A model generated the notes under the pieces. The model saw nothing but the letters and a program-made list of their open reading frames with translations. It searched no databases and was not told where the DNA came from. From Poriferisodalis sp963663635 (GTDB taxonomy: Bacteria > Actinomycetota > Acidimicrobiia > Acidimicrobiales > Poriferisodalaceae): a stretch of DNA of 64,000 nucleotides. The translations under genes were made by a program, and so were the position numbers. The stretch covers positions 1 through 64,000 of the forward strand of contig CAXXMY010000012.1 of NCBI GenBank assembly GCA_963663635.2. Reading direction: 5' to 3'. Within the stretch, counting starts at the first letter, position 1. Each line of letters starts with the position of its first letter. This document shows positions 46,768 through 55,371 of this stretch, piece by piece.

Positions 46768-48447
46768 GAACGGCATCGAAACGTTCGAGTCGCCGCACCG
46801 AGGGGCACTGCTTTCGACCATTCGGTCCGCGGTGGCGTCAGTTGTCGGGATCGCGATGACGCTCGGGTGGCCGTCACTTGCTTACAGCGGACATGGCACG
46901 TGGCCGACTGTGCTCGTGGTCGAAGGCGCAGGACTGGCTGGTCGCACGGTTGTCGGTCTTTCGTGGCCATCGAGGGCGCGTGGGCGAACACCGATGTCAG
47001 CGGAGCTTCTCGTTCTGGCTGATGAGGAACAGCCGCGGCGGCCGCCGCCTGTGCCGGAAATCCCGGCGTGGTGCCAGTCGAGCATCTGGTTGTGCCACTC
47101 CTGCCAAGACGCGTGTCGACGATGCTGCTGTCACACTCGGGGATGTCGCCGGTGCCGTAGATGTCAGCGACATCGACCGGTCGACGAACCGCAGCGGAGC
47201 GGCGCCGAACTTGCGGTCGTCGGCGAGATAGCTGTTGTGCAACATGGCCGAGAGTCCCAGGCTGCCGTTGCCGCGGACTTCTCGGCGCACCAACGCGTCG
47301 AGGCGTGCCTGTCTCGGCCAGCTGCTGAGCTTGGCGGGTCTGTCGCGCATCAGCAAGAACCTGGACTTGAACCTGCGCCGCGGTCGACACGCGTGGCACT
47401 GCAGCCCTCGGGGCGGCAGCTGCACGGGTCGCGGCGTGACCGCGGTGAGCCCCGCCGCCGAACCATCTGAGGGGGACGTGGACGGGCACCGGTCCAGCAC
47501 ATGGCGGGCGTGGCCGAGCCGCTTATCGATCGCGGCCGGGTACGCCTTGGAGCCGTCGGAGCACGACGACCTTCACGGCTTTGCACCATCGGGGCTCCCT
47601 TGGGCGGCCAGCAAACTGCCGCTGAGCACCGGTGTCGCAGGCTCCCCCGTGGGGCACCATGGCGAGCACCCGCCGCGTGTCGCCGTCCGGCACGCAGCAC
47701 CGTCGCGTAGCGGTGCCGACAACGTTGCGGATCGAGGACTCGTCCACCAGCAGCACCCGGCATCTCACGACAACCTGCCGGCGGCGGTGCTCGCCGACAA
47801 AGCCCCGCCACACCCATGCGACCAGTTCCAGCGAGTTCACCAGCTTCCAGCTCGACGCTGGTGGCGTCGTGGCTGCTCGCGTTGAGTGGTCATCGCACGG
47901 GCGTCTTTGAGAAATGCAGCCGGCGGGCCAGACGCGCCGTGACGCGGCCCTCGAACCGCTGATTGGCAGACACCTCACTGAAACGGCTGCGGCGAAGCGG
48001 CTCGCACACCATGTGCCGCCGCCGCTCCCAGATCAGACGTCACCGGCCGCCCCGACACCTCCAAGTCGCGGATCTTGTTGTCATTGCGGTCTTAACCGGT
48101 CATGAACCTTCATTGACCGCTCGGGACCCCGCAACGGGGCATCTGGGGCGGCGCACCGTCGGCGAGACACCCGCACCACCAGACTCGCTCGCGGCGACGT
48201 TCCATGTGCTACAGACGACCGTTGTCGTAACGCTCGCACTTTGATGCGCGGCAGCCACAGCACGCACCGACATAACACGCACTCACGCCATGCGTCGGCC
48301 CTCCAGGGTCTACACACGGCGTCAGCCCTTCGAACCGCAAACGACGGTACATGGCCCAGGCAGGGCTGCGCGGCTGTCGACACTGCTCGCTGTGTAGCCA
48401 CAGGCCCAAACCGTTGACCGCTGGTCATCACCCGATATAAGGCCCGG
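46765..48447. mobile_element. Nested mobile-element relic in mcrC
   Basis: The left part (46765-47090) is a decayed copy of the right end of the IS1595 element: NGIETFES, the ALGWP block, and the TTTCCGGCACAGGCGGCGG stretch of its two small genes. It then turns into an ISL3-type transposase relic on the minus strand. Near 48410-48443 is a match to the IS1595 left end (GACCGCTGG...CACCCGATATAAG). No target duplication of IS1595 type is found; instead a 130-bp duplication of mcrC flanks it. The order implies an old IS1595 insertion, later invaded by ISL3 and rearranged. Confidence 0.65.
47085..48290 (-). pseudogene. ISL3-family transposase relic
   Basis: Read on the minus strand over three frames it shows the ISL3 order. 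First is an N-terminal zinc-finger remnant with RFSEVSANQRFEGRVTARLA. The catalytic part follows, with RVLLVDESSIRN and GDTRRVLAMVPHG, then KSRFLLMRDRPAKLSS. The end is DIYGTGDIPECDSSIVDT, then WHHAG. Many frameshifts; no product. Its end lies inside the remains of the IS1595 passenger genes. Confidence 0.6.
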
Positions 48448-48986
48448 AACTTCCTGCAGGATCGTCACGGAGACATCGCCGCGTCCGATTCATGCTCGAC
48501 ATGCAGCTTTTTGAGGACTTCGTCACCGTCCGGCTGCAGCGTGAGCTGCGGGGGCAGTTCGAGGTTGCATCACAGCGCCGCTTGCATTTCGATGTCGAAC
48601 GTCAGGTGCAGATGAAACCGGATCTCACGTTTCGTCGCGCAGGTGACACGGTCGGCGTGGCGGACATCAAGTACAAGCTCGCAAGTCGGAAGGAATCCGA
48701 CCCGGATGGCGCGTACGGCCGAGCAGCGGACTATTACCAGCTACTTGCATACATGACCGCTCTCGATATGGACGAAGGCACACTCATCTATTCCGCCCAA
48801 GCCAACGACATAGCTGTGAAATCGCAGGACGGCGCCAACTTGCTGAACTCAACAATCGCTGTTCGAAACATGGACAAGAGAGTCCACGCCGTTGCCATCG
48901 ACTTGTCTGGCAGCCCTAGCGATATCGACGACCAGATCTCTGCCCTGTCTGAGCATTTGGCAGGTTCTGCGGGAATTTCAGTCTGA
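48448..48986 (+). pseudogene. mcrC: McrC gene, 3' part with nuclease domain
   Basis: Resumes with the duplicated segment, then FEDFVTVRLQRELRGQFEVA. The PD-(D/E)xK nuclease part is visible as MKPDLTFRR and VGVADIKYKLAS (Asp...Asp-x-Lys), followed by DYYQLLAYMTAL. It ends at TGA 48984-48986. Without the N-terminal half it cannot bind McrB normally, so the McrBC system is most likely inactive. Confidence 0.82.
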
Positions 48987-49388
48987 TGAGGATGCGCCGG
49001 GTGACACGGTGGCGATGCTGGCAGTATCGGCCGCAGCGAGTTGGCGGACGTCGTAGCTGACGAGGCCGCCAAGGTCGTCGCCGATCTGCAGGGCACAGGC
49101 GAGGTAGATCGCGTCCAGGGTGCGCAAGTCGCGGCCCGGGATTCTGCCGGCCGCATCGAGCATCGCCGAGGTCAGCTGCACCAGGTCAGTGTCGGCGAGC
49201 AAACGCTCGCACCGGTGACGCACGTCGGGGCCTTCGTCTGCGATCGCCCGCCGCGCCTCGGTGCGCAGCAAGGCGCTGGACACCAGGTTGCGCTGGGATG
49301 CCCACCGTCGCAGCTCGTCGGATTCTGCTTCGGTCTTGTTCAGCTTGACAAAGGCCGACGCATCGAGGATCCAGATCTCACCGTTCAT
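48978..49388 (-). CDS. VapC-type PIN-domain toxin
   Basis: A 136-residue PIN protein with the acidic metal ligands of VapC RNases: ILDASAFVKL (Asp at about 9), LLRTEARRA (Glu), and LRTLDAIYLACAL (Asp, near 96). VapC toxins cut tRNA or rRNA when the antitoxin is lost. The start overlaps the antitoxin gene by 11 bp, the usual coupled layout. Intact. Confidence 0.88.
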   Translation of the reverse strand: MNGEIWILDASAFVKLNKTEAESDELRRWASQRNLVSSALLRTEARRAIADEGPDVRHRCERLLADTDLVQLTSAMLDAAGRIPGRDLRTLDAIYLACALQIGDDLGGLVSYDVRQLAAADTASIATVSPGASSSD

Positions 49389-49668
49389 CTCGACGCAGCT
49401 CTGCGAGGCGCTCGCTCAGGGTCGGCACGCCTGGAGGCGCGGCTGGCAGCGGTGGCAGCTCCTGGATCGCGGTGGACAGACCTTTGGCGTTGCGGCCGAT
49501 GAGCCCGCGAGCCGCCAGTCGGCCCATGGGGTCATCGCGGTGCGGCAGCGGGCCGAGCAGTGCGACGGGCTCGCCGCGCACGGTGATCTCGTAGGACCCA
49601 CCGTCGGCGACTTTTCGCAGCCATTCGCTGGCGTTCTGACGAAGCTCGCGCACTCCGATCTGTTCCAT
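49378..49668 (-). CDS. Phd/YefM-type antitoxin
   Basis: A 96-residue antitoxin starting MEQIGVRELRQNASEWLRKV, which is the typical Phd/YefM DNA-binding N-terminus, then TVRGEPVALLGPLP and a toxin-binding tail (ERLAELRRDE). First gene of the VapBC pair. A short palindrome lies just before the start. Confidence 0.88.
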   Translation of the reverse strand: MEQIGVRELRQNASEWLRKVADGGSYEITVRGEPVALLGPLPHRDDPMGRLAARGLIGRNAKGLSTAIQELPPLPAAPPGVPTLSERLAELRRDER

Positions 49669-49670
49669 GT

Positions 49671-49683
49671 GCTACATGGTAGC
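49671..49683. promoter_or_regulatory. Operator-like palindrome of VapBC
   Basis: GCTAC-ATG-GTAGC has perfect 5-bp arms two bases upstream of the antitoxin start. This is where antitoxins of this family bind to repress their own operon. Confidence 0.5.
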
Positions 49684-49819
49684 ATGAGTGCCGTTGTCGT
49701 AACGCTGCGCACAACGCGAGTTTTTCTTGTACGACCTGCACCTGCACGACCGACACCTCCACGCACCACCTGATGGTCGGCCCCGCATCCAACCGCAGGG
49801 CCAAGACGTCACAACGACC

Positions 49820-50052
49820 TTCAGCCCTTCGTTCTACGACGGTCGTGGCATCTCGGAGTGCTGCGCGGCTTCGCTGCTCGACAGGCCCAAGAAGTTGACT
49901 CGTTGGTCATCAACGAGGTCCGGAACTTCCTCCAGCGCGAGCCACACGGCATCGCCTTCGATCTGGTCGCCCTGAATATTCACCGGGGCCGCGATCACGG
50001 CGTCGGCGACCGTCGGGCGGTCATTGTCGGCAGGCCGGCCGGTGCGCCGCAA
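49820..50052 (+). pseudogene. Heme peroxidase (animal-type) fragment
   Basis: One frame reads VLRGFAARQAQEVDSLVINE, VRNFLQREPHGIAFDLVALN and IHRGRDHG, the conserved C-terminal signature of animal-type heme peroxidases (EVRNFL, LNIQRGRDHG). It loses similarity after GRDHG and has no beginning, so it is a gene fragment. The preceding 150 bp and this region match, in decayed form, 48200-48457. The gap 49684-49819 holds nothing else I can support. Confidence 0.65.
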
Positions 50053-50136
50053 TTCAGCGGGGCGTCGTGACGTCGCGGTCTCAAGAGTTCACCGCGTCGT
50101 TGACGCTCGTTTGCTCGTAGCTGCGAGGCTGTCCCG

Positions 50137-50811
50137 GTGACGGAAGCGCCCCAGACGACGGCCAGCCGGCTGGTGTCCGAATTCGTGGGTACCGGGTTCC
50201 TGCTGCTGAGTGTGGTCGGCTCGGGGATCATGGCCGAGCGGTTGAGCCCGAACGACGTCGGGCTGCAGCTGCTGGAGAACTCAATTGCCACAGCGGGCGC
50301 GCTGACGTGCCTGATCTTGCTGTTCGGGTCGACATCAGGGGCGCACTTCAACCCGGCGGTGACGCTGTGGGCGCGGGTCGAGGGCGACCTGGACAATCGA
50401 ATGGCCGGGTTGTACGTGCTGGTGCAAACCGCTGGCGGCATCTTGGGCGTCATCGCGGCCAACGTGATCTTCGAGCTCGACGCAGTGTTCTGGTCGACCA
50501 AGGACCGGATCAGCGCCGCGGCATTCCTGTCGGAGATCATTGCCACGTTCGGGCTGATCATCGTCATCATCGGCGTGGTCCGCTCTGGCAAGTCCCAATT
50601 CGTGGCCTTCGCCGTGGCTGCCTACATCGGCGGCGCCTACTTCTTCACGTCGTCGACCAGCTTCGCCAATCCTGCAGTGACCGTGGCCCGCATGTTCTCC
50701 GACACGTTCGCCGGCATCGCCCCCGCGAGCGCCCCGCTGTTCATCGTGGCGCAGTTCATCGGGGCACTGTGCGCCATCGGCGTGGCGCGGATCACACACC
50801 CAGCGCGCTGA
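50137..50811 (+). CDS. Aquaporin/glycerol facilitator family (MIP) channel
   Basis: A 224-residue channel starting at GTG 50137. It has six membrane helices with the two pore half-helices HFNPAVTL (about 69-76) and FANPAVTVARMFSDTFAG (about 181-198), both with the NPA box. The Arg after the second NPA (ARMFSDTF) is the selectivity-filter residue. It conducts water or small neutral solutes such as glycerol or metalloids. Intact and free of nearby insertions. Confidence 0.9.
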   Translation: MTEAPQTTASRLVSEFVGTGFLLLSVVGSGIMAERLSPNDVGLQLLENSIATAGALTCLILLFGSTSGAHFNPAVTLWARVEGDLDNRMAGLYVLVQTAGGILGVIAANVIFELDAVFWSTKDRISAAAFLSEIIATFGLIIVIIGVVRSGKSQFVAFAVAAYIGGAYFFTSSTSFANPAVTVARMFSDTFAGIAPASAPLFIVAQFIGALCAIGVARITHPAR

Positions 50812-50857
50812 TGATCGCCCGCCAATCCGGAAGCGGGCAGCAGCACCGGCACCGGCT

Positions 50858-51403
50858 TTAGTTGAGCACGCGGCGGAACTCTTGACACGCCACAGCGAGA
50901 GACGGCGGCGCTGGTTCGCGCAACGCACCTTCTCGGCACAATCGCGCGAGTTCATCTATCAGCGGTTGACACTGACTCTCGCGGCCTTTGAACTTTGAAT
51001 AGTCACGTCTTGTTTCATCAATAGTTACGCCTGCTAGGTATGCAAGCCACGTCTCGATATTCCACGTCGGCGCACATACAAGAACCCGATCATTGTCGGT
51101 CGGGGGTTGCACCCCTTGGCTGCGGCACGCTTCACGAATCTGCTCTCGACGCCTGTTCACTCCTGCGGAATCGCCGTCAATCAAGACGACAAGATACACT
51201 TGATCTCTTCCCTTGGATCGTAGCGCCCTTAACTCATCCGGAAACGTTTCACGGACGAACTGTTCGCCGGATCCGCGGCCTGCCGGGGACAGTATTAGTT
51301 TCCAGTCGCGCAAGTTCCAATCCAATGCCTTGAGAAACCTAAGCGCAAAGACCTGACGTTGTTTGTCTTCGCACAGCAGCGTCATGCGAACACTACGACT
51401 CAT
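50858..51403 (-). CDS. TOPRIM-like protein partnered with an ATPase
   Basis: The start is taken as ATG 51403 (MSRSVRMTLLCEDKQRQVFA), which overlaps the ATPase stop, giving 181 residues. It shows a TOPRIM-like arrangement: Glu in LLCEDKQRQ (about 9-17), then LVVLIDGDSAGVNRR (DxD, about 67-81), with GRGSGEQFVRETFP between. Together with the upstream ATPase it resembles two-gene ATPase/TOPRIM nuclease defence modules of the OLD/PARIS kind. Membership in any named family is not established. Confidence 0.6.
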   Translation of the reverse strand: MSRSVRMTLLCEDKQRQVFALRFLKALDWNLRDWKLILSPAGRGSGEQFVRETFPDELRALRSKGRDQVYLVVLIDGDSAGVNRRREQIREACRSQGVQPPTDNDRVLVCAPTWNIETWLAYLAGVTIDETRRDYSKFKGRESQCQPLIDELARLCREGALREPAPPSLAVACQEFRRVLN

Positions 51404-52523
51404 TGAGCCAACCGCGCGCGACCTGTTCGGACAACTTCGGGCTCGCCCCAACATTGCATTCGGAGACCGGCACGGGAATTGTGGCCGATGCCGCCACCCG
51501 TCGCAGCAATACGCCGTCAGCGGCACCGAGATAGTCGATAAGTTCGGGATGATGGGAGCACAAAATGGCTTGTGACCGAGAATCTCCACAAAGCAGTGAG
51601 AGTTCATCTAGCCACGGTTGGATTTCTGCAAGCGCTACAAAATTCTCAGGCTCATCGAGAAGAAGAACAAAAGAGGCACCAGGCGATTGGAAGTGCAGCA
51701 GTGCATATAGGACGACAATTGCCATTTGACCGTCAGACAACTGGTCGAATCGAAGCCAATACTTGAATCCGTCCTCCGGGCCATGGGTGACCTCGAACAT
51801 GAGTGCCCGTGCGTCCATGCCTGATGGCTGCAAGCGAAGATCAGCAAAGCCGTCAAGTATCGGCTTCAGGGCCGTCAGGTGAGCGTTCGCGGCGCTCGGG
51901 TTGAATTGAAGTGCTTGCCGGTACCAATTGACAAAATTCGATGCACGGCGATCCAATACCGAATCTTCTTGATGAGATTCCGCACCGATCAAAGGTGGGC
52001 AAATCGACGAGACGATAACCGAACGCATGTGCGATACGAACTTCGATAGCCGCAGGTTGCTTGAGTGCGGCAAAATTCTCGCGAGCGCGGACTCGTTCCA
52101 ATCAGAGGTATATGCAGGCCCCTCCGAGCCGTCGTCCCGATACAGCTGGACGTTTCCATCCTTGAATGAGAACAGCGTTGTGTCACCCGCAGTGAGACGC
52201 TCCAAGCCAATACTCGCGCTTCGCTTGTCAAAGCGATGGTGTTTAACTTCGAGGCGATAGCGGAAGCTGTCACCATCGACGGTGACGTCAATTTCGACTA
52301 CCTGGACACGATCATGTTGCCAAATCGTCAGTGTCGCAGACGGGAAGCAAGACGGCTCGGTGACCTTTGCTTCCCCCAGGAGCAGCTGTCACACTGCATA
52401 AACGACGTCGAGCGCGGCGCTCTTACCGGACCCATTGGGACCAAGGAGCAAGTTGACTTCACCAAGGCGCAACTCAAAGTTGACTAGACACTTGTAGTTG
52501 TGGACGTAGACGCGCGTCAGCAC
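51393..52523 (-). pseudogene. ABC/OLD-type ATPase with an in-frame TGA
   Basis: GTG 52523 starts LTRVYVHNYKCLVNFELRLG. Walker A is LLLGPNGSGKS (about 25-35). A TGA at 52391-52389 interrupts VVYAV-stop-QLLLGEAKV; CGA would give Arg, so this is a single transition. Beyond it the frame is open to TAG 51395-51393, with the signature FDQLSDGQMAIVV, Walker B FVLLLDEPENFVA and the switch His ILCSHHPELIDYL. Rebuilt length is 376 residues. It is translationally coupled to the TOPRIM-like gene. A shorter product from ATG 52205 would lack Walker A. Confidence 0.75.
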
Positions 52524-52613
52524 GAAACCAGAGTACCGCCCGGTGCACTTGTGGACTCTCGGGCCCCCGATGCGCCAGGCTGCTGCGTCACGACGTTGCG
52601 CTCGGCTCAGCCG

Positions 52614-53594
52614 CTACTGCAGGGTCTCGACGAACTCGCGTGCGAGGTAGGTGAGGATCAGGTCGGCACCGGCTCGCTTGATGGCGGTGAGGTGCTCGAC
52701 GGCTGTGGCGTCGCCGTCGATCCAGCCGTTGGCCGCGGCGGCCTTGAGCATCGCGTACTCGCCCGAGACGTGATACGCCGCCAGCGGCAGGTCGAATCTG
52801 GCCCGGGCCGCGGCGATGACGTCGAGGTATGCCAGCGCGGGCTTCACCATGATGATGTCGGCGCCCTCGGCGATGTCCAGCTCGATTTCGGTCATGGCCT
52901 CGCGGGCGTTGGCCGGGTCCTGCTGGTAGCCCTTGCGGTTGCCGCCGCCTGAGATCGTCACGTCAACCGCTTCACGGAACGGTCCATACTCAGCCGAGGC
53001 GTACTTGGCCGAGTAGGCCATGATCGGCAGGATCTCGTGGCCATTGCGGTCAAGCGCCTGGCGGATCGCACCGACTTGCCCGTCCATCATTCCCGAGGGG
53101 CCAACCATGTCGGCACCGGCCTCAGCCTGGGCCAGCGCCACCCGCTGGTACAGCTCGAGCGTGGCGTCGTTGTCGACGTCGCCGTCGTCGGTCAGTACGC
53201 CGCAGTGGCCGTGGTCGGTGTACTCGTCGAGGCACAGGTCGGCGATGATCGCTAGCTCCGAGCCGTGATCGTCTCGCAGGTTGGACAGCGCCACCTGCAC
53301 CACGCCGTCGGGGTTCCAGGCTTCGGAGCCGACGGGGTCCTTGCGGACGGGCAGGCCGAACAGGATCACGCCGCTGATGCCGAGGCCGGCCAGCTCGTTG
53401 ACTTCCTTGCGCAGCGATTCCTGGGTGTGCTGCACGACGCCCGGCAGCGACACGATGGGCTGCGGCTCGGTGGCGTCCTCGCGCACGAACAGCGGAGCGA
53501 TGAGGTCGTTCGGTGTGACGGTGGTCTCCGCGACGAGCCTGCGCAGCGCGGGCGTGCGGCGCAAACGGCGCAGACGGCGAGCCGGAAAGGTCAC
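52614..53594 (-). CDS. hemB: Delta-aminolevulinic acid dehydratase (porphobilinogen synthase)
   Basis: A 326-residue TIM-barrel enzyme joining two 5-aminolevulinate molecules in heme synthesis. The Schiff-base lysines lie in MAYSAKYASAEYGPFR and DIIMVKPALAYLD. The metal loop reads DLCLDEYTDHGHCG: two of the three zinc cysteines are present but the middle one is Asp, a mixture of zinc- and magnesium-type sites. RKDPVGSEAW and MVGPSGMMDG are also typical. Intact. Confidence 0.95.
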   Translation of the reverse strand: MTFPARRLRRLRRTPALRRLVAETTVTPNDLIAPLFVREDATEPQPIVSLPGVVQHTQESLRKEVNELAGLGISGVILFGLPVRKDPVGSEAWNPDGVVQVALSNLRDDHGSELAIIADLCLDEYTDHGHCGVLTDDGDVDNDATLELYQRVALAQAEAGADMVGPSGMMDGQVGAIRQALDRNGHEILPIMAYSAKYASAEYGPFREAVDVTISGGGNRKGYQQDPANAREAMTEIELDIAEGADIIMVKPALAYLDVIAAARARFDLPLAAYHVSGEYAMLKAAAANGWIDGDATAVEHLTAIKRAGADLILTYLAREFVETLQ

Positions 53595-53777
53595 CCCGTC
53601 ATGCTATTGGGGCGGCTATTCGGCTGATGCAACGGCTTGCGTGGCCTTGCTGATGCCGAGGACGCTGAATCCATGCTGCGCCTACGGGGACTTCCATCCG
53701 GAACGGTGCAGTGCGGCGGGGCACCTGGGCCGCGTTGACGGTGACACGGGCCGCGTGCTTGGCATAGGTTCGCTGGC

Positions 53778-54245
53778 GTGGAGATCGGGTCCGAGAACTG
53801 GTGTGCTGCGATGTCCCAGGTACTCGCCGAGGTGGTGCTGCCGAAGGTTCGGGCCACGGTGGAGCAGCGGATCGGCGACGGCAATGGCGGACCGGTCGTC
53901 GCCTACCGACTGGTGATCGACGGCGGTCGGGCGCATCTCGAGCCAGTGCCCGCAGATGTCCTCAGCGGTGGTGATGATGACAGCTCCGTCGTGGTGATGA
54001 GCCAGTCACGGAGCACCGCTGAGGCCGTTCGGCGGGGCGAGTTGGGTGCGCTGGCTGCCCTGCAGGCGGGTTTGATCAAGGTGAGCGGCGACGTGCGGGT
54101 GCTGATCACCGCCGCCGAGGCGTTGGCGGTGGTGGACGCGGCACTGGGTCGGGCGCTCGTCGGCGACGGGACTGATGCAGGGAACGACGGCACTGGCGGA
54201 GCGGCGGACGGCCCAGCCGGTGGCACCGGCGGCGACGGGAACTGA
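53778..54245 (+). CDS. SCP2-like small protein
   Basis: A 155-residue protein from GTG 53778, 6 bp before the Fpg/Nei-like gene. The middle part (AEAVRRGELGALAALQAGLIKVSGDVRVLI) has the RGEL...L..G.I.V.GD pattern of SCP2 sterol/lipid-carrier domains. The tail is Gly/Asp-rich (GTDAGNDGTGGAADGPAGG). It may bind a lipid-like ligand; coupling with a DNA glycosylase-like gene is probably only co-transcription. Confidence 0.55.
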   Translation: MEIGSENWCAAMSQVLAEVVLPKVRATVEQRIGDGNGGPVVAYRLVIDGGRAHLEPVPADVLSGGDDDSSVVVMSQSRSTAEAVRRGELGALAALQAGLIKVSGDVRVLITAAEALAVVDAALGRALVGDGTDAGNDGTGGAADGPAGGTGGDGN

Positions 54246-54251
54246 CACCTC

Positions 54252-55160
54252 GTGCCGGAGATCCCCGAGATCCGGGCGCACGCCGAACGATTGGAAACCC
54301 TGGCAACGGGTGAGGTGCTCAAGCGCGTCGAGACGCTGTCGTTTACGGCGTTCAAGACCGCCAGTCCGCCGCCGAGCGAGGCGACCGGATGGCCGCTGTG
54401 CAGCGTGCGCCAACGAGCCAAGTTCCTGCTGCTGCGGTTCGCTCCCCCGACGCAGGACTCGGCCGGTGGGGGCAGCGGCGGTGGCGACGGGGGCGACAGT
54501 GACGACGGCCTGACGTTTGTCGTGCACTTGATGCAGGGCGGCAGGCTGCGAGTGCTCGATCCGGGAGCGAAGCGGCCCCGCAGGCCGCGCGACGGGCTGG
54601 CCAGGCTCGAGTTCGAAAGCGGCCTGGGACTGATGCTCACCGAGCCGGGTACGCAGAAACGGGCCGGCGTGTGGGTGTTGGCCGCAGACGTGGCCACCGC
54701 CGAACCGCTGGTCGGCCTGGGGCCCGAAGCCACCGAGGTCGACGCTGCCGCCATGACCGAGCTCATGGCGGCGCAGTCGGGGCGACTGCACAACTTCCTG
54801 CGGGACCAGCGGGTGATCTCGGGGCTCGGGCGGCGGCTCGCGAACGAGATCTGCCACCGGGCGAAGCTGTCGCCGTTCGCTTCGGTGGGACGGCTCGACG
54901 CTGACGCCGTCGAGCGGGTGACAGCCGCCATCGCAGCGGTTATCGACGAATCGTTGGCTTTCGAACGTGGGCGCTCGGAGATGAGCCGCTCGGGCGAGCG
55001 GCCCTCGGCGGTGCACGGCCGTGCCGGGGAACCCTGTGCGGCTTGCGGTGACGTCGTCCGGGCAGTCGAATACCGCGACTACTCGGTCAACTACTGCGCC
55101 GGCTGTCAAACCGGCGGGCGGGTGCTGGCCGACAACACCACCAGCAAGTTCCTGCGCTAG
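54252..55160 (+). CDS. Fpg/Nei-family DNA glycosylase-like protein
   Basis: A 302-residue protein from GTG 54252. It starts MPEIPEIRAHAERLETLA (catalytic Pro2 and Glu3 after Met removal), has a conserved Lys in RQRAKFLLLRF, the helix-two-turn-helix core (RLHNFLRDQRVISGLGRRLA), and a C-terminal zinc finger (CAACGDVV ... YCAGCQTGG ... TTSKFLR). An unusual glycine/aspartate stretch (about 73-88) is inserted in the N-terminal domain. Members remove oxidised bases; the exact substrate preference is not evident. Confidence 0.85.
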   Translation: MPEIPEIRAHAERLETLATGEVLKRVETLSFTAFKTASPPPSEATGWPLCSVRQRAKFLLLRFAPPTQDSAGGGSGGGDGGDSDDGLTFVVHLMQGGRLRVLDPGAKRPRRPRDGLARLEFESGLGLMLTEPGTQKRAGVWVLAADVATAEPLVGLGPEATEVDAAAMTELMAAQSGRLHNFLRDQRVISGLGRRLANEICHRAKLSPFASVGRLDADAVERVTAAIAAVIDESLAFERGRSEMSRSGERPSAVHGRAGEPCAACGDVVRAVEYRDYSVNYCAGCQTGGRVLADNTTSKFLR

Positions 55161-55371
55161 GAGGCCGAGCGGATAGGCGGCGAACTGTGGCGTCTGAGTG
55201 AATGCCCGGAGCGAGGTCGTGGCCCGAGCGGGCCGTGAATGAAGCGAACCGCAGCGGGAGAAGAACGGCTTCACCACCCAGGTCGCCACCTTCCCGCTTG
55301 GCCTGTCCGCGCCCCCGGTGCTGTCACAGGCGAGCTCGCCATGTCACAGGCGCCGGTTACGCTCCTGCGCC

